Assembly: GCA_900771995.1 (NCBI GenBank)
Contig: CAAGQC010000096.1
Coordinates: 1-64,000 of the forward strand
Reading direction: 5' to 3'
DNA from: Lachnospiraceae bacterium
GTDB lineage: Bacteria; Bacillota; Clostridia; Lachnospirales; Lachnospiraceae
Length of the DNA: 64,000 nt
The translations under genes were made by a program, and so were the position numbers. The notes under the pieces are model-generated. The model was given only the letters and a program-made list of their open reading frames with translations. It did no database searches and was not told the DNA's origin. Shown here piece after piece: positions 1-7,859 of the stretch. Positions within the stretch are counted from its first letter, which is position 1, and each line of letters opens with the position of its first letter.

Positions 1-5
1 AAAAC

Positions 6-22
6 CTCTTGCTCTGCAAGAG
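6..22. repeat. Small hairpin at the window edge
   Basis: Perfect 7-bp inverted repeat (6-12 with 16-22, loop TCT). Read on the minus strand it is followed by TTTT at the window edge, so it could be an intrinsic terminator for minus-strand transcription coming from the tRNA-Ser. The run of T is cut by the window end, so this cannot be settled. Confidence 0.3.
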
Positions 23-81
23 CTTTGTGTTTCGCTGTTGTTCTCAGCGGCAACTCTGATATCTTATCACAACCGTTTTCG

Positions 82-196
82 TTTGTCAACAACTTTTTTT
101 CGATTTTTTCAAATCTTTTTCTCGACCGAAAAACCTTCGTTTTCGCGGTGGAGTTTTATACTACCACATTGCCTCGTGCTTTGTCAACAACTTTTT
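82..196. repeat. 17-bp direct repeat pair in an AT-rich spacer
   Basis: The 17-bp sequence TTTGTCAACAACTTTTT occurs at 82-98 and again at 180-196, exactly 98 bp apart, in a T-rich spacer without a credible gene. A catabolite-responsive-element-like sequence (TCAAAGCGTTTACA, 208-221, one mismatch to the usual consensus) lies just beyond it. I see no other function in 23-295. Confidence 0.45.
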
Positions 197-295
197 ACAT
201 TTATTTTTCAAAGCGTTTACACAATGTTGGAAATGGCGCAAAAAAAGAAATCTCAATCTCTTAAGATTCTTCTTTTACTTCCTATTGGTAGTAAA

Positions 296-383
296 CGGAG
301 AAAGAGGGATTTGAACCCTCGCGCCGGTTGCCCGACCTACACCCTTAGCAGGGGCGCCTCTTCAGCCTCTTGAGTATTTCTCC
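296..383 (-). tRNA. tRNA-Ser (anticodon GCU)
   Basis: Reading the minus strand from 383 gives a 7-bp acceptor stem (GGAGAAA pairing with TTTCTCC), discriminator G, a long variable arm as expected for serine tRNAs, the GGTTCAAATCC T-loop, and an anticodon loop CTGCTAA with anticodon GCU (reads AGC/AGU). Length is 88 nt. No CCA is encoded after the discriminator base. No other tRNA is visible in the flanking 300 bp. Confidence 0.95.
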
Positions 384-500
384 ATGATCTGAACATCGTC
401 TCTACCAATATGTTATTTGTGTCATTTCGTGACGCAAAAGTTATTATACATAAGCTCTATGCTTTTGTCAATCGCTTTTTTTATTAATTGTAGGTATTGT

Positions 501-1208
501 TTATGAATATTGTTGAATAGCCTCTTCAATCCTTGATTTTACAAGGTCTGCGATCTCCGGAGTCTTCATCTGTTTGTACTCCTCATAACGGATCGGCTGC
601 AAATAGATCATTTTTACCGTCACCGGGGCAATGGACTTTTCATCAAACGGTTTATAGGAATCGATCAGAGCACAGGGCACAATAGGACACCTGGCTCTCA
701 CAGCGCTCTTAAAGGTTCCTCCTTTAAAGGGAAGCAGTTTGTTCCCCATACGGCTTCTGGTTCCTTCCGGAAAGATCAGGAAGTTCCTTCCCTGCTTCAC
801 CTCTTCTGTCATCTGATTGATCACCTGAAGTGACTGCTTAATGTCTTCTCTGTCTATGGCTATCGCATGTAATGCCCTGAATACCTGTTTCAGCAGGATC
901 ACATTACTCACTTCCTTCTTATAGACTACAGAGAAAGGAACCGGACAGGACTCCAGAAATACAAGTGCGTCAAACATCCCCTGATGATTCGGAAAGAAAA
1001 TAAATCCATTCTCCTCCGGGATGTTTTCCACACCATAGCTTTCTATCGTCACTCTCCCGGCACGATTTGCCGCTTTTGTTACCTTTTTGATAAATGCGTA
1101 ATTCTTTTCCAGGTCAAAATCCTTCCTGGTTCCCAGCCACCATATCCTGATCAGATAATATGGCACCTTGTAGAACAGTCTTACCACCATCAGTATGATT
1201 CTATACAT
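501..1208 (-). CDS. plsC: 1-acyl-sn-glycerol-3-phosphate acyltransferase (PlsC family)
   Basis: Membrane enzyme that transfers a fatty acyl group to lysophosphatidic acid, giving phosphatidic acid for phospholipid synthesis. The 235-residue protein has the family motifs: NHQGMFD at residues 74-80 (catalytic H75 and D80, the HX4D motif) and FPEGTRS at 146-152 (glycerol-phosphate binding). The N-terminal 25 residues are hydrophobic and basic, fitting a membrane anchor. The ATG at 1208 follows a GGGG stretch about 8 nt upstream. It is the last gene of the minus-strand run fumA-fumB-plsC, 13 nt after the fumarase beta gene, so it is probably co-transcribed with it. Family assignment is safe; acyl-donor preference is not visible. 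Confidence 0.93.
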   Translation of the reverse strand: MYRIILMVVRLFYKVPYYLIRIWWLGTRKDFDLEKNYAFIKKVTKAANRAGRVTIESYGVENIPEENGFIFFPNHQGMFDALVFLESCPVPFSVVYKKEVSNVILLKQVFRALHAIAIDREDIKQSLQVINQMTEEVKQGRNFLIFPEGTRSRMGNKLLPFKGGTFKSAVRARCPIVPCALIDSYKPFDEKSIAPVTVKMIYLQPIRYEEYKQMKTPEIADLVKSRIEEAIQQYS

Positions 1209-1221
1209 AGTACGCCCCTGT

Positions 1222-1773
1222 CTACTCTTCGCTGTATTCTTTTACAGCTGTCTCATACAGATTGTTTCCCTCCGCATCGATTACCACAATGGCAGGGAAA
1301 TCCTTTACCGTCAATTTGCGGATTGCTTCTGTTCCAAGGTCATCATAGGCGATCACCTCCGATGATGTGATCGCGCGGGACAGAAGAGCGCCTGCTCCTC
1401 CCACGGCAGCAAAGTACACCGCACCGTTTCGCACAATGGCATCTACCACGGCCTGTGACCTTTTTCCTTTTCCGATCATTCCTTTCAGCCCCAGATCCAG
1501 CAGTTCCGGTGCATACTTGTCCATCCTGCTTGCCGTTGTTGGGCCTGCAGATCCAATGGGACGCCCCTCTCTTGCTGGCGACGGTCCCATATAGTAGATC
1601 ACATTATTTTTCATTTCCATAGGGAGTGCCTCTCCCTTTTCCAATGCTTCCTGCATTCTTTTATGAGCCGCATCCCGGGCCGTATAGATCGTTCCCGTCA
1701 GATATACATAATCTCCGGACTTCAGAGAACGGGCATCTTCATCACTGAGAGGTACTTTTACATATTTATCCAT
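1222..1773 (-). CDS. fumB: Fumarate hydratase class I, beta subunit
   Basis: C-terminal (beta) half of an oxygen-sensitive iron-sulfur fumarase, which with the alpha subunit interconverts fumarate and malate. The sequence carries the YYMGPSPAREGRPIGSAGPT block and the GMIGKG motif typical of the beta domain of class I fumarases and L(+)-tartrate dehydratases. I start it at ATG 1773 (MDKYVKVPLS), 183 residues, because GGAG lies about 12 nt upstream and an in-frame ATG further up (1839) has no ribosome-binding site and overlaps the alpha gene. The gene sits 34 nt after the alpha gene. Tartrate dehydratase activity cannot be excluded from sequence alone. Confidence 0.9.
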   Translation of the reverse strand: MDKYVKVPLSDEDARSLKSGDYVYLTGTIYTARDAAHKRMQEALEKGEALPMEMKNNVIYYMGPSPAREGRPIGSAGPTTASRMDKYAPELLDLGLKGMIGKGKRSQAVVDAIVRNGAVYFAAVGGAGALLSRAITSSEVIAYDDLGTEAIRKLTVKDFPAIVVIDAEGNNLYETAVKEYSEE

Positions 1774-1807
1774 GTTACCTACACTCCGTTTGTTATAATC
1801 GTCAACC

Positions 1808-2650
1808 TTAGATTTCTCTGACCGCATGTCTGTTGACATGACAACAGATATTTACAGCCACCGGCAATCCCGCTATATGTGTGGGATATGTATTAATATT
1901 GACTGCAAGCGCCGTTGTGGAGCCACCCAGTCCTCCCGGACCGATTCCCGACTTATTGATCTTTTCCAGAAGTTCCTCTTCCAGTTCCTTTACATAAGGG
2001 ATATCGGAGTGCTCATCCACCGGCCGCATCAACGCTTTTTTCGCCATCAAAGCGCACTTTTCAAAGGTACCACCGATACCTACTCCCACTACCATAGGAG
2101 GGCATGCATTCGGTCCCGCATCCTTTACCGCTGTCAGGATCGCATTCTTCACACCTTCTATGCCATCTGCAGGCTTAAGCATAAAGACTCTGCTCATGTT
2201 CTCGCTGCCAAAGCCCTTCGGTGCCACCGTTATCCGGACATGGTCTCCCGGAACGATACTGTAATGAATGATTGCCGGCGTATTGTCCTTTGTATTTTCC
2301 CGGTAAATAGGATCCTTCACCACGGATTTTCTCAAATAGCCATCCACATATCCCTGGCGGACGCCTTCGTTAACGGCATCTTCCACATTGCCTCCTGTCA
2401 GATGCACATCCTGTCCTACTTCCAGAAATACAACGGCCATTCCGGTATCCTGACAGATCGGGATCATATCCTTACCCGCGATTTCCATATTTTGCTGCAG
2501 TTGCTGCAGGATCTGCTTCCCCAGAGGAGCCTTCTCCTGCTGTTCTGCCTTCGTAAATGCCTTCTTCATGTCCTCAGACAGGAAATGGTTCGCCTCTATG
2601 CACATTTCTTTGATATTCTGCGTCAGAGTATTTACATCTACTGTTCTCAT
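1808..2650 (-). CDS. fumA: Fumarate hydratase class I, alpha subunit
   Basis: N-terminal (alpha) half of a split class I fumarase; it holds the 4Fe-4S cluster used for catalysis. In the 280-residue protein the probable cluster ligands are C66 (in PICQDTG), C183 (in NACPPMVV) and one of the paired cysteines in VNICCHVNRH near the end. The GPGGLGGSTTALAVNI block is also typical. The two-subunit layout is the form common in anaerobic Firmicutes and archaea, whereas enterobacterial FumA and FumB are single fused chains. ATG 2650 follows GGGAGAAGCC. Co-directional with fumB downstream and the HIT gene 12 nt upstream. It would serve a partial, reductive TCA branch; that role is inference. Confidence 0.92.
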   Translation of the reverse strand: MRTVDVNTLTQNIKEMCIEANHFLSEDMKKAFTKAEQQEKAPLGKQILQQLQQNMEIAGKDMIPICQDTGMAVVFLEVGQDVHLTGGNVEDAVNEGVRQGYVDGYLRKSVVKDPIYRENTKDNTPAIIHYSIVPGDHVRITVAPKGFGSENMSRVFMLKPADGIEGVKNAILTAVKDAGPNACPPMVVGVGIGGTFEKCALMAKKALMRPVDEHSDIPYVKELEEELLEKINKSGIGPGGLGGSTTALAVNINTYPTHIAGLPVAVNICCHVNRHAVREI

Positions 2651-2662
2651 GGCTTCTCCCTG

Positions 2663-3073
2663 TTATTCTGTAATGGTTTTCCGGATCTCTTCCAGTTCTT
2701 CCGGAGTGCTTTCTCCCGGGTTCCATAAAATATGCTGGCCGTCATTCTCATAGCGGGGAATCAGATGCATATGAAAATGCCGAACAGTCTGTCCTGCAGC
2801 CTCTCCGTTATTCTGTACGATATTCAGGCCATCACAGTGCAATTTCTCCGTCATCTTCGTTGCCATCTTTTTCGCAAGGACAAATACTTTTGCCGCTGTC
2901 TCCTCCGGCAATTCATAGAGATTATCCGCATGTTCCTTCGGAAGGATCAGCGCATGCCCTCTGGTAGCCGGTCCCAGATCCAATATTACTCTGAAATCTT
3001 CATCCTCATACAGAGTCTTGGAAGGGATCTCTCCGTTTGCAATTTTGCAGAAAATACAATCATTCTTTTTCAT
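2663..3073 (-). CDS. HIT-family nucleotide hydrolase
   Basis: Cytosolic histidine-triad protein of the Hint/HIT group, 136 residues, expected to hydrolyse nucleoside phosphoramidates or related adenylated compounds. The triad HFHMHLIPR lies in the C-terminal half, and a CIFCKI pair near the N-terminus is typical of zinc-binding Hint proteins. I start it at ATG 3073 (MKKNDCIFCK) because AGGAGC lies 8 nt upstream; the longer frame starting at 3103 overlaps the preceding gene and has no such site. It lies 10 nt after the SCP2 fusion gene and 12 nt before fumA, so it is part of the same operon. The physiological substrate is unknown. Confidence 0.9.
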   Translation of the reverse strand: MKKNDCIFCKIANGEIPSKTLYEDEDFRVILDLGPATRGHALILPKEHADNLYELPEETAAKVFVLAKKMATKMTEKLHCDGLNIVQNNGEAAGQTVRHFHMHLIPRYENDGQHILWNPGESTPEELEEIRKTITE

Positions 3074-3083
3074 CGTTTTGCTC

Positions 3084-4091
3084 CTATCTGTTATTTCCTT
3101 CAAAGGGGAACATCTGATCCAGTGTTCTGAGGATCCGGAAATCTCCCTTCATCCGCTCCATTACGCCCGACATAAATGCTCTCTGGAATGTCATTCTTCC
3201 GTTTACCACATCCTCCATGGCCGCACGGTTCATCTGCATCTCCACATCCGGCTTTTCTGTCTCTCCGTATCCGCATTCCGCTTTCCCACCGCTGACTGCG
3301 ATCCACAGGGGATTCTTCTTTTCTTCTATATTAATAACGTATTTTGCTTCAAATCCCGGTTGCGGAACAAAGACTTTCTTAAAATCCTCCAAATACTCCT
3401 GCTCGTTATCCGCTCCGCTATTATCCAGCATATCCCGGAACATGGAAGTCAATTCCTGAATATCTTCCTTCTGTCTCTGTACGAAAGTATCATCCGACAC
3501 ATATTCCGACAGCTGCTCTGTCTCCTGCGGTGTCAGATTGATTGCTTTCGGAATCGTCACTTTCTGACGCATTACTTTATTGCTGGCAGGGAAGCTGGCA
3601 ACCTTCTGGTTGATGGTGCGGTACATATTCTCAGCCTTTTTCTCAATCAGCTGGCCATACTGTTCGTTCATCTCCAGTGTCACGGTGTTCTCAATATATC
3701 CGCAGATACCGCTGCAGGGCAGACCTCCCAGGATCTCCCATGCTGCAGCAAGGCTGAGTTTCCCTTCTCTCTCCCCGTAGGTCGTAGACATCACTACCGG
3801 ACACATATAGATCCCCGATATGGTCTCCTTGTCTCCATACAGCCAGCAGGCATCCAGGAATTGCTGCATATATCCGCCGATACCGTACCATTCCACAGTA
3901 GTGGCCAGAATGATACCGTCTGCTTCCTTCAACGTCTGGGGCAATGTCGTAATATTGGTCTTGCCGTCATAGAGATTGTATCTCTCCACATGTACTCTCA
4001 GTTCTTCGAGAACTTCCTGCATCTTGTTGATCACATAGATCGTCGGATCATCAATAATTCCCCGTCCGCCATAGTAAATGTTGATATTCAA
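3084..4091 (-). CDS. Flavodoxin-like NADPH-FMN reductase domain fused to an SCP2-like domain
   Basis: A 335-residue protein with two parts. Residues 1-170 look like a flavodoxin-like FMN reductase fold: an N-terminal beta strand and turn (IYYGGRG), then ADGIILATTVEWYGIGGYMQQFLD, shortened here to the key GYMQQF segment, resembling the flavin-binding loops of NADPH-dependent reductases. Residues 225-330 resemble an SCP2 sterol-carrier domain (NPLWIAVSGG, then a late GRMTFQRAFMSG and MKGDFRIL). SCP2 domains bind hydrophobic ligands such as lipids or fatty acyl chains. ATG overlaps the rhomboid stop by 4 nt (ATGA type), so translation is coupled. A lipid-linked redox role is inference; I cannot name a substrate. 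Confidence 0.7.
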   Translation of the reverse strand: MNINIYYGGRGIIDDPTIYVINKMQEVLEELRVHVERYNLYDGKTNITTLPQTLKEADGIILATTVEWYGIGGYMQQFLDACWLYGDKETISGIYMCPVVMSTTYGEREGKLSLAAAWEILGGLPCSGICGYIENTVTLEMNEQYGQLIEKKAENMYRTINQKVASFPASNKVMRQKVTIPKAINLTPQETEQLSEYVSDDTFVQRQKEDIQELTSMFRDMLDNSGADNEQEYLEDFKKVFVPQPGFEAKYVINIEEKKNPLWIAVSGGKAECGYGETEKPDVEMQMNRAAMEDVVNGRMTFQRAFMSGVMERMKGDFRILRTLDQMFPFEGNNR

Positions 4092-4702
4092 ATCCGCACC
4101 TCTTCCGTTTTATTTTGTCTTCTGTGTTTTCCGAGAGCGCAAAACAGGAGTCCCGCCAGAAATCCAGTCACCAGTCCGCCCACATGTGCCGCATTGTCTA
4201 TGTTCTGTGCAGTAAACCCACTATACAAGGATAATGCTATCATCAGAACCACTCGCTTCGGCGTAACATCCGGCATAGAATGTCGATCCAGCAGAATCCA
4301 CGCCAGCAGTACTCCATCCAGTCCAAAAATGGCTCCACTGGCACCTACCGATGCCGAAGTATCCATCTGCAGAAGTTTTACCAGCAGTGAGCAGAGATTT
4401 CCTCCGATTCCGGACAGAAAATAGAGCACCAGGAATAAAATATGCCCTGTCGCTTTCTCAATCATTGCACCCAGGAAAAACAGGATCACCATGTTATTAA
4501 AAAGATGTTCTATGCCTGCATGAAGGAACATTGCCCACAGGATTCTGCTGTACTGCCTGCCAGCCAACACACTGATCACATCCAGTTCACCTTTATTATA
4601 TAACACGTTTCCCGAAAAAGTACATATGAGAAACACAATTACATTGATCGCCACAAGCGTTCCACTTGCCCAGGGTGCATTTCGAAGCTTTTTCACGTCC
4701 AT
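4088..4702 (-). CDS. Rhomboid-family intramembrane serine protease
   Basis: Six-helix membrane protease that cuts transmembrane substrates. The catalytic serine is in GASGAIFG (about S122 of the 204-residue protein) and the catalytic histidine is in NAAHVGG (about H173); the HLFNNM motif of the second helix is also present. The start is set at ATG 4702 (MDVKKLRNAP) because GGAAGGAG lies directly upstream at good spacing; an in-frame ATG at 4726 has no such site. It is the first gene of the fumarase operon and is translationally coupled to the SCP2 fusion. The substrate is unknown. The gene is shorter than eukaryotic rhomboids but normal for Firmicutes. Confidence 0.9.
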   Translation of the reverse strand: MDVKKLRNAPWASGTLVAINVIVFLICTFSGNVLYNKGELDVISVLAGRQYSRILWAMFLHAGIEHLFNNMVILFFLGAMIEKATGHILFLVLYFLSGIGGNLCSLLVKLLQMDTSASVGASGAIFGLDGVLLAWILLDRHSMPDVTPKRVVLMIALSLYSGFTAQNIDNAAHVGGLVTGFLAGLLFCALGKHRRQNKTEEVRI

Positions 4703-4792
4703 TGCTCCTTCCGCTGTTTTCTCCATCCGGTACTGTATTTCAAATGTACCACTGTTTGTGTCTCTCCGTCAACCAAAAGGGGCTTCCGACGC

Positions 4793-5944
4793 CTAGCGGT
4801 AGACTATCGTCATCTTGCCCAGCGTGATCTCATCTCCTTCTTCCAGCTTGCGCTTCTCATAAGGCTGCAGCTGCAGTCCGTTTTTAAAGGTCCCGTTTGT
4901 GGAATTCATGTCTTCGAGATAATAACCGTCCGTTTCCTTCACAATTCTTGCATGAAGCCTGCTGATGGACAGATCATTTAATACCAGATCTGCTTCCCCT
5001 CTCTTTTTCCCGATGGTATAAGAAGGCTGTTCCAGTGTAGCCAGCAGCTTTCCTTCCTCTGATAACAGGCGGTGGACCGTCTCTCTGTGAACCGGTTTCT
5101 GTTCCATATATACAGTCCTCCCCATATCCTCCTCTTCGTAGACCGCCTCCTCTGCCACCGCGTATCCCGTCATGGTAAGCTGCAGATTTCTTGTATAATT
5201 CTCTTTCTCCTGTTTTTCTTTCTTTTTCCGGTTTTCCCAGAGATTAAACAGCCCCTTCTTCTCCTTCGCAGCAAGAATTGTCTCTTCCGTCTGCTTTTCC
5301 TCTTCCCTCTCAATTTCCGGCTCCCGTTCCAGAGCAACGGTCTCCACGGCCTTTTCTTCCTCCGGGCTGTTGTCGTTTTCTACAATTCTGAGGCACTCCG
5401 CATCTTCGAAAATCTTTGCCTGCAGATAAGTCTCTCCCGCCGACTCATATTGTTCGTAGGCCTTATAGACATACTCCACCAGTTCCTCATCCTGGTAATC
5501 CACATGCTCCACCAGATATTCCATCAATTCATCAAACCCTGTATTTTGCCTGCAGTACGGGATATATATGAAATAGAACTCCTTCTTCTCCAGATCCTGA
5601 TATACATGCTGCGGGAACCATATAATATTGCTTTCTTCCAGAAGGAATCGTGACATCTCCTGCCGCACTCTGCGCATACTCCACAAAAAATCCATCACCC
5701 ATTGCCTTGTCACGGGTTTCTTCTCAAATAACTGGGCGATATTCTGTCTGGAGGTAATATCATAATACAGATAAGCCTCGCCATCTATGTATCGCAGACT
5801 GCAGGGAAGCAGTCCCCTGATCCCTCCCCGGCTAAGCATACAATACTGATATTTCTTTTCTTCCGGTTTCTGTTCCAGCAACAGTCTTTCATAATTGGCA
5901 TTTAAGCTTCTGATATATTCCGTATTTAACAATCTGTCTACCAT
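4793..5944 (-). CDS. DUF6382 and FHA-domain protein of the Tad locus
   Basis: A 383-residue cytosolic protein. The N-terminal 160 residues match the DUF6382 type that is often found joined to FHA domains in Clostridia. A charged linker rich in Glu and Lys (residues 180-290) leads to a C-terminal FHA domain (about 305-383) with the phosphothreonine-binding signature: GKKRGEADLVL, SISRLHARI and NSTNGTFKNG. FHA domains bind phosphothreonine peptides, so the protein may link a Ser/Thr kinase to pilus assembly; no kinase gene is in the window. It lies 6 nt downstream of a TadE-like gene and is the last gene of the Tad locus. The DUF name is from memory of the family. Confidence 0.8.
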   Translation of the reverse strand: MVDRLLNTEYIRSLNANYERLLLEQKPEEKKYQYCMLSRGGIRGLLPCSLRYIDGEAYLYYDITSRQNIAQLFEKKPVTRQWVMDFLWSMRRVRQEMSRFLLEESNIIWFPQHVYQDLEKKEFYFIYIPYCRQNTGFDELMEYLVEHVDYQDEELVEYVYKAYEQYESAGETYLQAKIFEDAECLRIVENDNSPEEEKAVETVALEREPEIEREEEKQTEETILAAKEKKGLFNLWENRKKKEKQEKENYTRNLQLTMTGYAVAEEAVYEEEDMGRTVYMEQKPVHRETVHRLLSEEGKLLATLEQPSYTIGKKRGEADLVLNDLSISRLHARIVKETDGYYLEDMNSTNGTFKNGLQLQPYEKRKLEEGDEITLGKMTIVYR

Positions 5945-5950
5945 CCTTTC

Positions 5951-6430
5951 TTACTTTTCCGTATCGTTTATTCCATTTTCTTCTTCCTGCTCCGTAGTCC
6001 TCTCCTGATACTTCCGATAGATCCGCAAAGCATCCACCGGGCTGTTCCGTTTCACCTGAAAGGATGCTTTCGCACTCCAATACCCGGGCACCTCCGCCAT
6101 CGCAGAAAACGGATACGGCATTCTTCCCGTCTGTTCCACCGTCACCTGATTCTTTTCCAGCTTCCACGTCGGCAGCTCACTTTCCCACGCAATGTATTTC
6201 TTTGTGTCAAAAAGAAGATCTTTTTCCTGTAACTGCCGGTTCAGTTCTTCTTTTTTCTGCATCCATCTGCTGCCGCTTCTGACCGCGGCACTTCCCATAT
6301 CCTGTTCCAACAGACATCTGTCATACTGAAAAAGCAGCAGATACATCATCAGCAATACCACTCCCAGCACCACAGGATAAAGGACTGCTGCCTCCACCGT
6401 AAAATACGCCCTGTAATATTTCTTTTTCAT
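5951..6430 (-). CDS. TadE-like pseudopilin
   Basis: A 159-residue protein with a short basic N-terminus followed by the TVEAAVLYPVV segment and one hydrophobic helix (about residues 10-35), the usual layout of TadE-like minor pilins. The start is ATG 6430 (MKKKYYRAYF) because GGGAGG lies 7 nt upstream; a second in-frame ATG at 6445 lacks one. TadE-like proteins are processed by a prepilin peptidase and help Flp pilus assembly or display. The gene is 20 nt from the peptidase gene upstream and 6 nt from the FHA gene. Its C-terminal half has no recognisable domain. Confidence 0.8.
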   Translation of the reverse strand: MKKKYYRAYFTVEAAVLYPVVLGVVLLMMYLLLFQYDRCLLEQDMGSAAVRSGSRWMQKKEELNRQLQEKDLLFDTKKYIAWESELPTWKLEKNQVTVEQTGRMPYPFSAMAEVPGYWSAKASFQVKRNSPVDALRIYRKYQERTTEQEEENGINDTEK

Positions 6431-6450
6431 ATTGTTACCTCCCATTTTCT

Positions 6451-6867
6451 CTATAATATCCAGACAGTCAGACAGGCTGCCAGCAAAAAGGGAAGATACG
6501 GGATCTGTATGTTGCGATTTCGTTTCCTGATAAAAAGGATCATCGAATAGAAGAAGATATAGATCAGACTGATCCCGAAGATCAGAAGAATATTTTTTTC
6601 TCTGCCTATAAGGCCTGTATACGCCAGCACGATACCGTCCGCCTCACCGATCCCCCGGGTCGCCTTCGACAGCAATACAAGCAAAAGCCCCGGAAGCAGC
6701 GCCGCCATACTGCTGCTTTCCCATCCCCGGAAAAGAAGATCCGCCATCACAATCGCTCCTCCCAAAATCAGAAACGGTAACGGAACCGCCCTCTTCCGGA
6801 TATCATACCAGCTTCCCACCAGAAGATATCCCATCCATATCATCATCGTAACTGCTTTCCATTCCAT
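6451..6867 (-). CDS. A24-type prepilin peptidase (first of two)
   Basis: Membrane aspartyl protease of the TadV/CpaA type, 138 residues, expected to cut the leader of Flp and TadE-like prepilins. The two expected active-site aspartates are in GSWYDIRKRAVP near the N-terminus and in GIGEADG in the middle; the second motif replaces the usual GxGD with GEAD. Four or five hydrophobic helices are visible. ATG 6867 follows AGGAG. A second A24-type peptidase lies at the other end of the locus (13928-14422); that one has a problem in its start region (see there), so this copy may carry the processing activity. Confidence 0.85.
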   Translation of the reverse strand: MEWKAVTMMIWMGYLLVGSWYDIRKRAVPLPFLILGGAIVMADLLFRGWESSSMAALLPGLLLVLLSKATRGIGEADGIVLAYTGLIGREKNILLIFGISLIYIFFYSMILFIRKRNRNIQIPYLPFLLAACLTVWIL

Positions 6868-6879
6868 ACTTCTCCTGTT

Positions 6880-7836
6880 TTATGTTTCTCCGCATCTGCT
6901 GCATGCCCTGTACCCTTCAGCCTCTTCTTTTGCCATACGGTATACGGTTCTCTTAAGCCCCGGACAGTCTCTTCTGCTGTGATAGCTTTCTCCCTCTGCA
7001 CAGATATAATAAATACCGTTCTCCGGAATAAAATTCTCCGGCCTTCCCTCCGTACATTTTTCACAAGGGCGGTATCCTCCGGGAACTTCTCCTTTTGCTA
7101 CCGGGCGCACCGACAACCTAAGGTGCGTACAGTCTCTGCTGGTATGATATACCTCCGAGTCTTCCGTCACATATACATACTCTCCGGTATCCTCCGCTCC
7201 CGGGATCTCATAACCGTTCCATCGGTGTCCATAATATCTGTTTGCCATACGGAACTTTCGAAATCCCAGCACCTCTGTCAAGGGAGACACCGCGTAAGTA
7301 AGGACGATCTCATAGGTATCACCCTCTGTTTTACTTTCCAGAAACTGTAGGCTCTCTATCCCCTGTTCCAAAGGTGACTGCTTCAGATACTCTTCTCCCA
7401 GTTGCTCTGCTATCCTGTTTTTGACGTATGTATAAGATAGGATCACCGTTCCCACTCTGTCGCTGGAATTCTCTTCCTTACCGTCCTCATCTTTTTTCGC
7501 CTCCAGCAGGTTCCCATAGATTCCGATCTGCCTGCCCACATCCCATAAGGCCACTTCCAGATTACCGTACAGACGTATCAGTTCGATAGCGCTTCCCATA
7601 TGGATCATAAAAAAGCAGAAAAGCGGCAATACCAGTGCAGTCTCCACCGTCATACTCGCCCTTACCGACATCTTCGGGAGTATAAGCAGTGATATCCTCT
7701 TTATGGAATTTGCAATTTGCAGGAATTTTACGGGGAGTAAAATGTTACATGGGCTAAGAGTTCTTCTTACTGTCGGAGTAGGACTTGAATCATTCTTGTT
7801 AATAGTTGTCATGCAATCTTTCCATAAAGAGGACAT
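6880..7836 (-). CDS. TadE-like protein with two C-terminal Cys-His modules
   Basis: A 318-residue TadE-like protein. The pilin-type segment (SMTVETALVLPLF, about residues 61-73, then hydrophobic to 86) is preceded by an unusually long 55-residue N-terminus. I keep ATG 7836 because GGAGGTGAG lies about 10 nt upstream, while the ATG at 7671 has no site. The C-terminus carries two tandem modules of about 40 residues: YH at 230-231, DC at 235-236, C258 and C261; then YH at 285-286, DC at 290-291, C312 and C315. The pattern H-x4-C-x(20-21)-C-x2-C suggests metal binding outside the cell. It starts within the spacer after the DUF5702 gene, 23 nt away. Confidence 0.75.
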   Translation of the reverse strand: MSSLWKDCMTTINKNDSSPTPTVRRTLSPCNILLPVKFLQIANSIKRISLLILPKMSVRASMTVETALVLPLFCFFMIHMGSAIELIRLYGNLEVALWDVGRQIGIYGNLLEAKKDEDGKEENSSDRVGTVILSYTYVKNRIAEQLGEEYLKQSPLEQGIESLQFLESKTEGDTYEIVLTYAVSPLTEVLGFRKFRMANRYYGHRWNGYEIPGAEDTGEYVYVTEDSEVYHTSRDCTHLRLSVRPVAKGEVPGGYRPCEKCTEGRPENFIPENGIYYICAEGESYHSRRDCPGLKRTVYRMAKEEAEGYRACSRCGET

Positions 7837-7859
7837 CGCTGCTCACCTCCCTTCCTGTT

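Noticed and set aside
3018..4424. Open frame of about 468 codons on the plus strand over the SCP2 fusion and rhomboid genes
   Set aside because: Antisense to two clear genes with ribosome-binding sites and motifs; low-quality composition and no start site.
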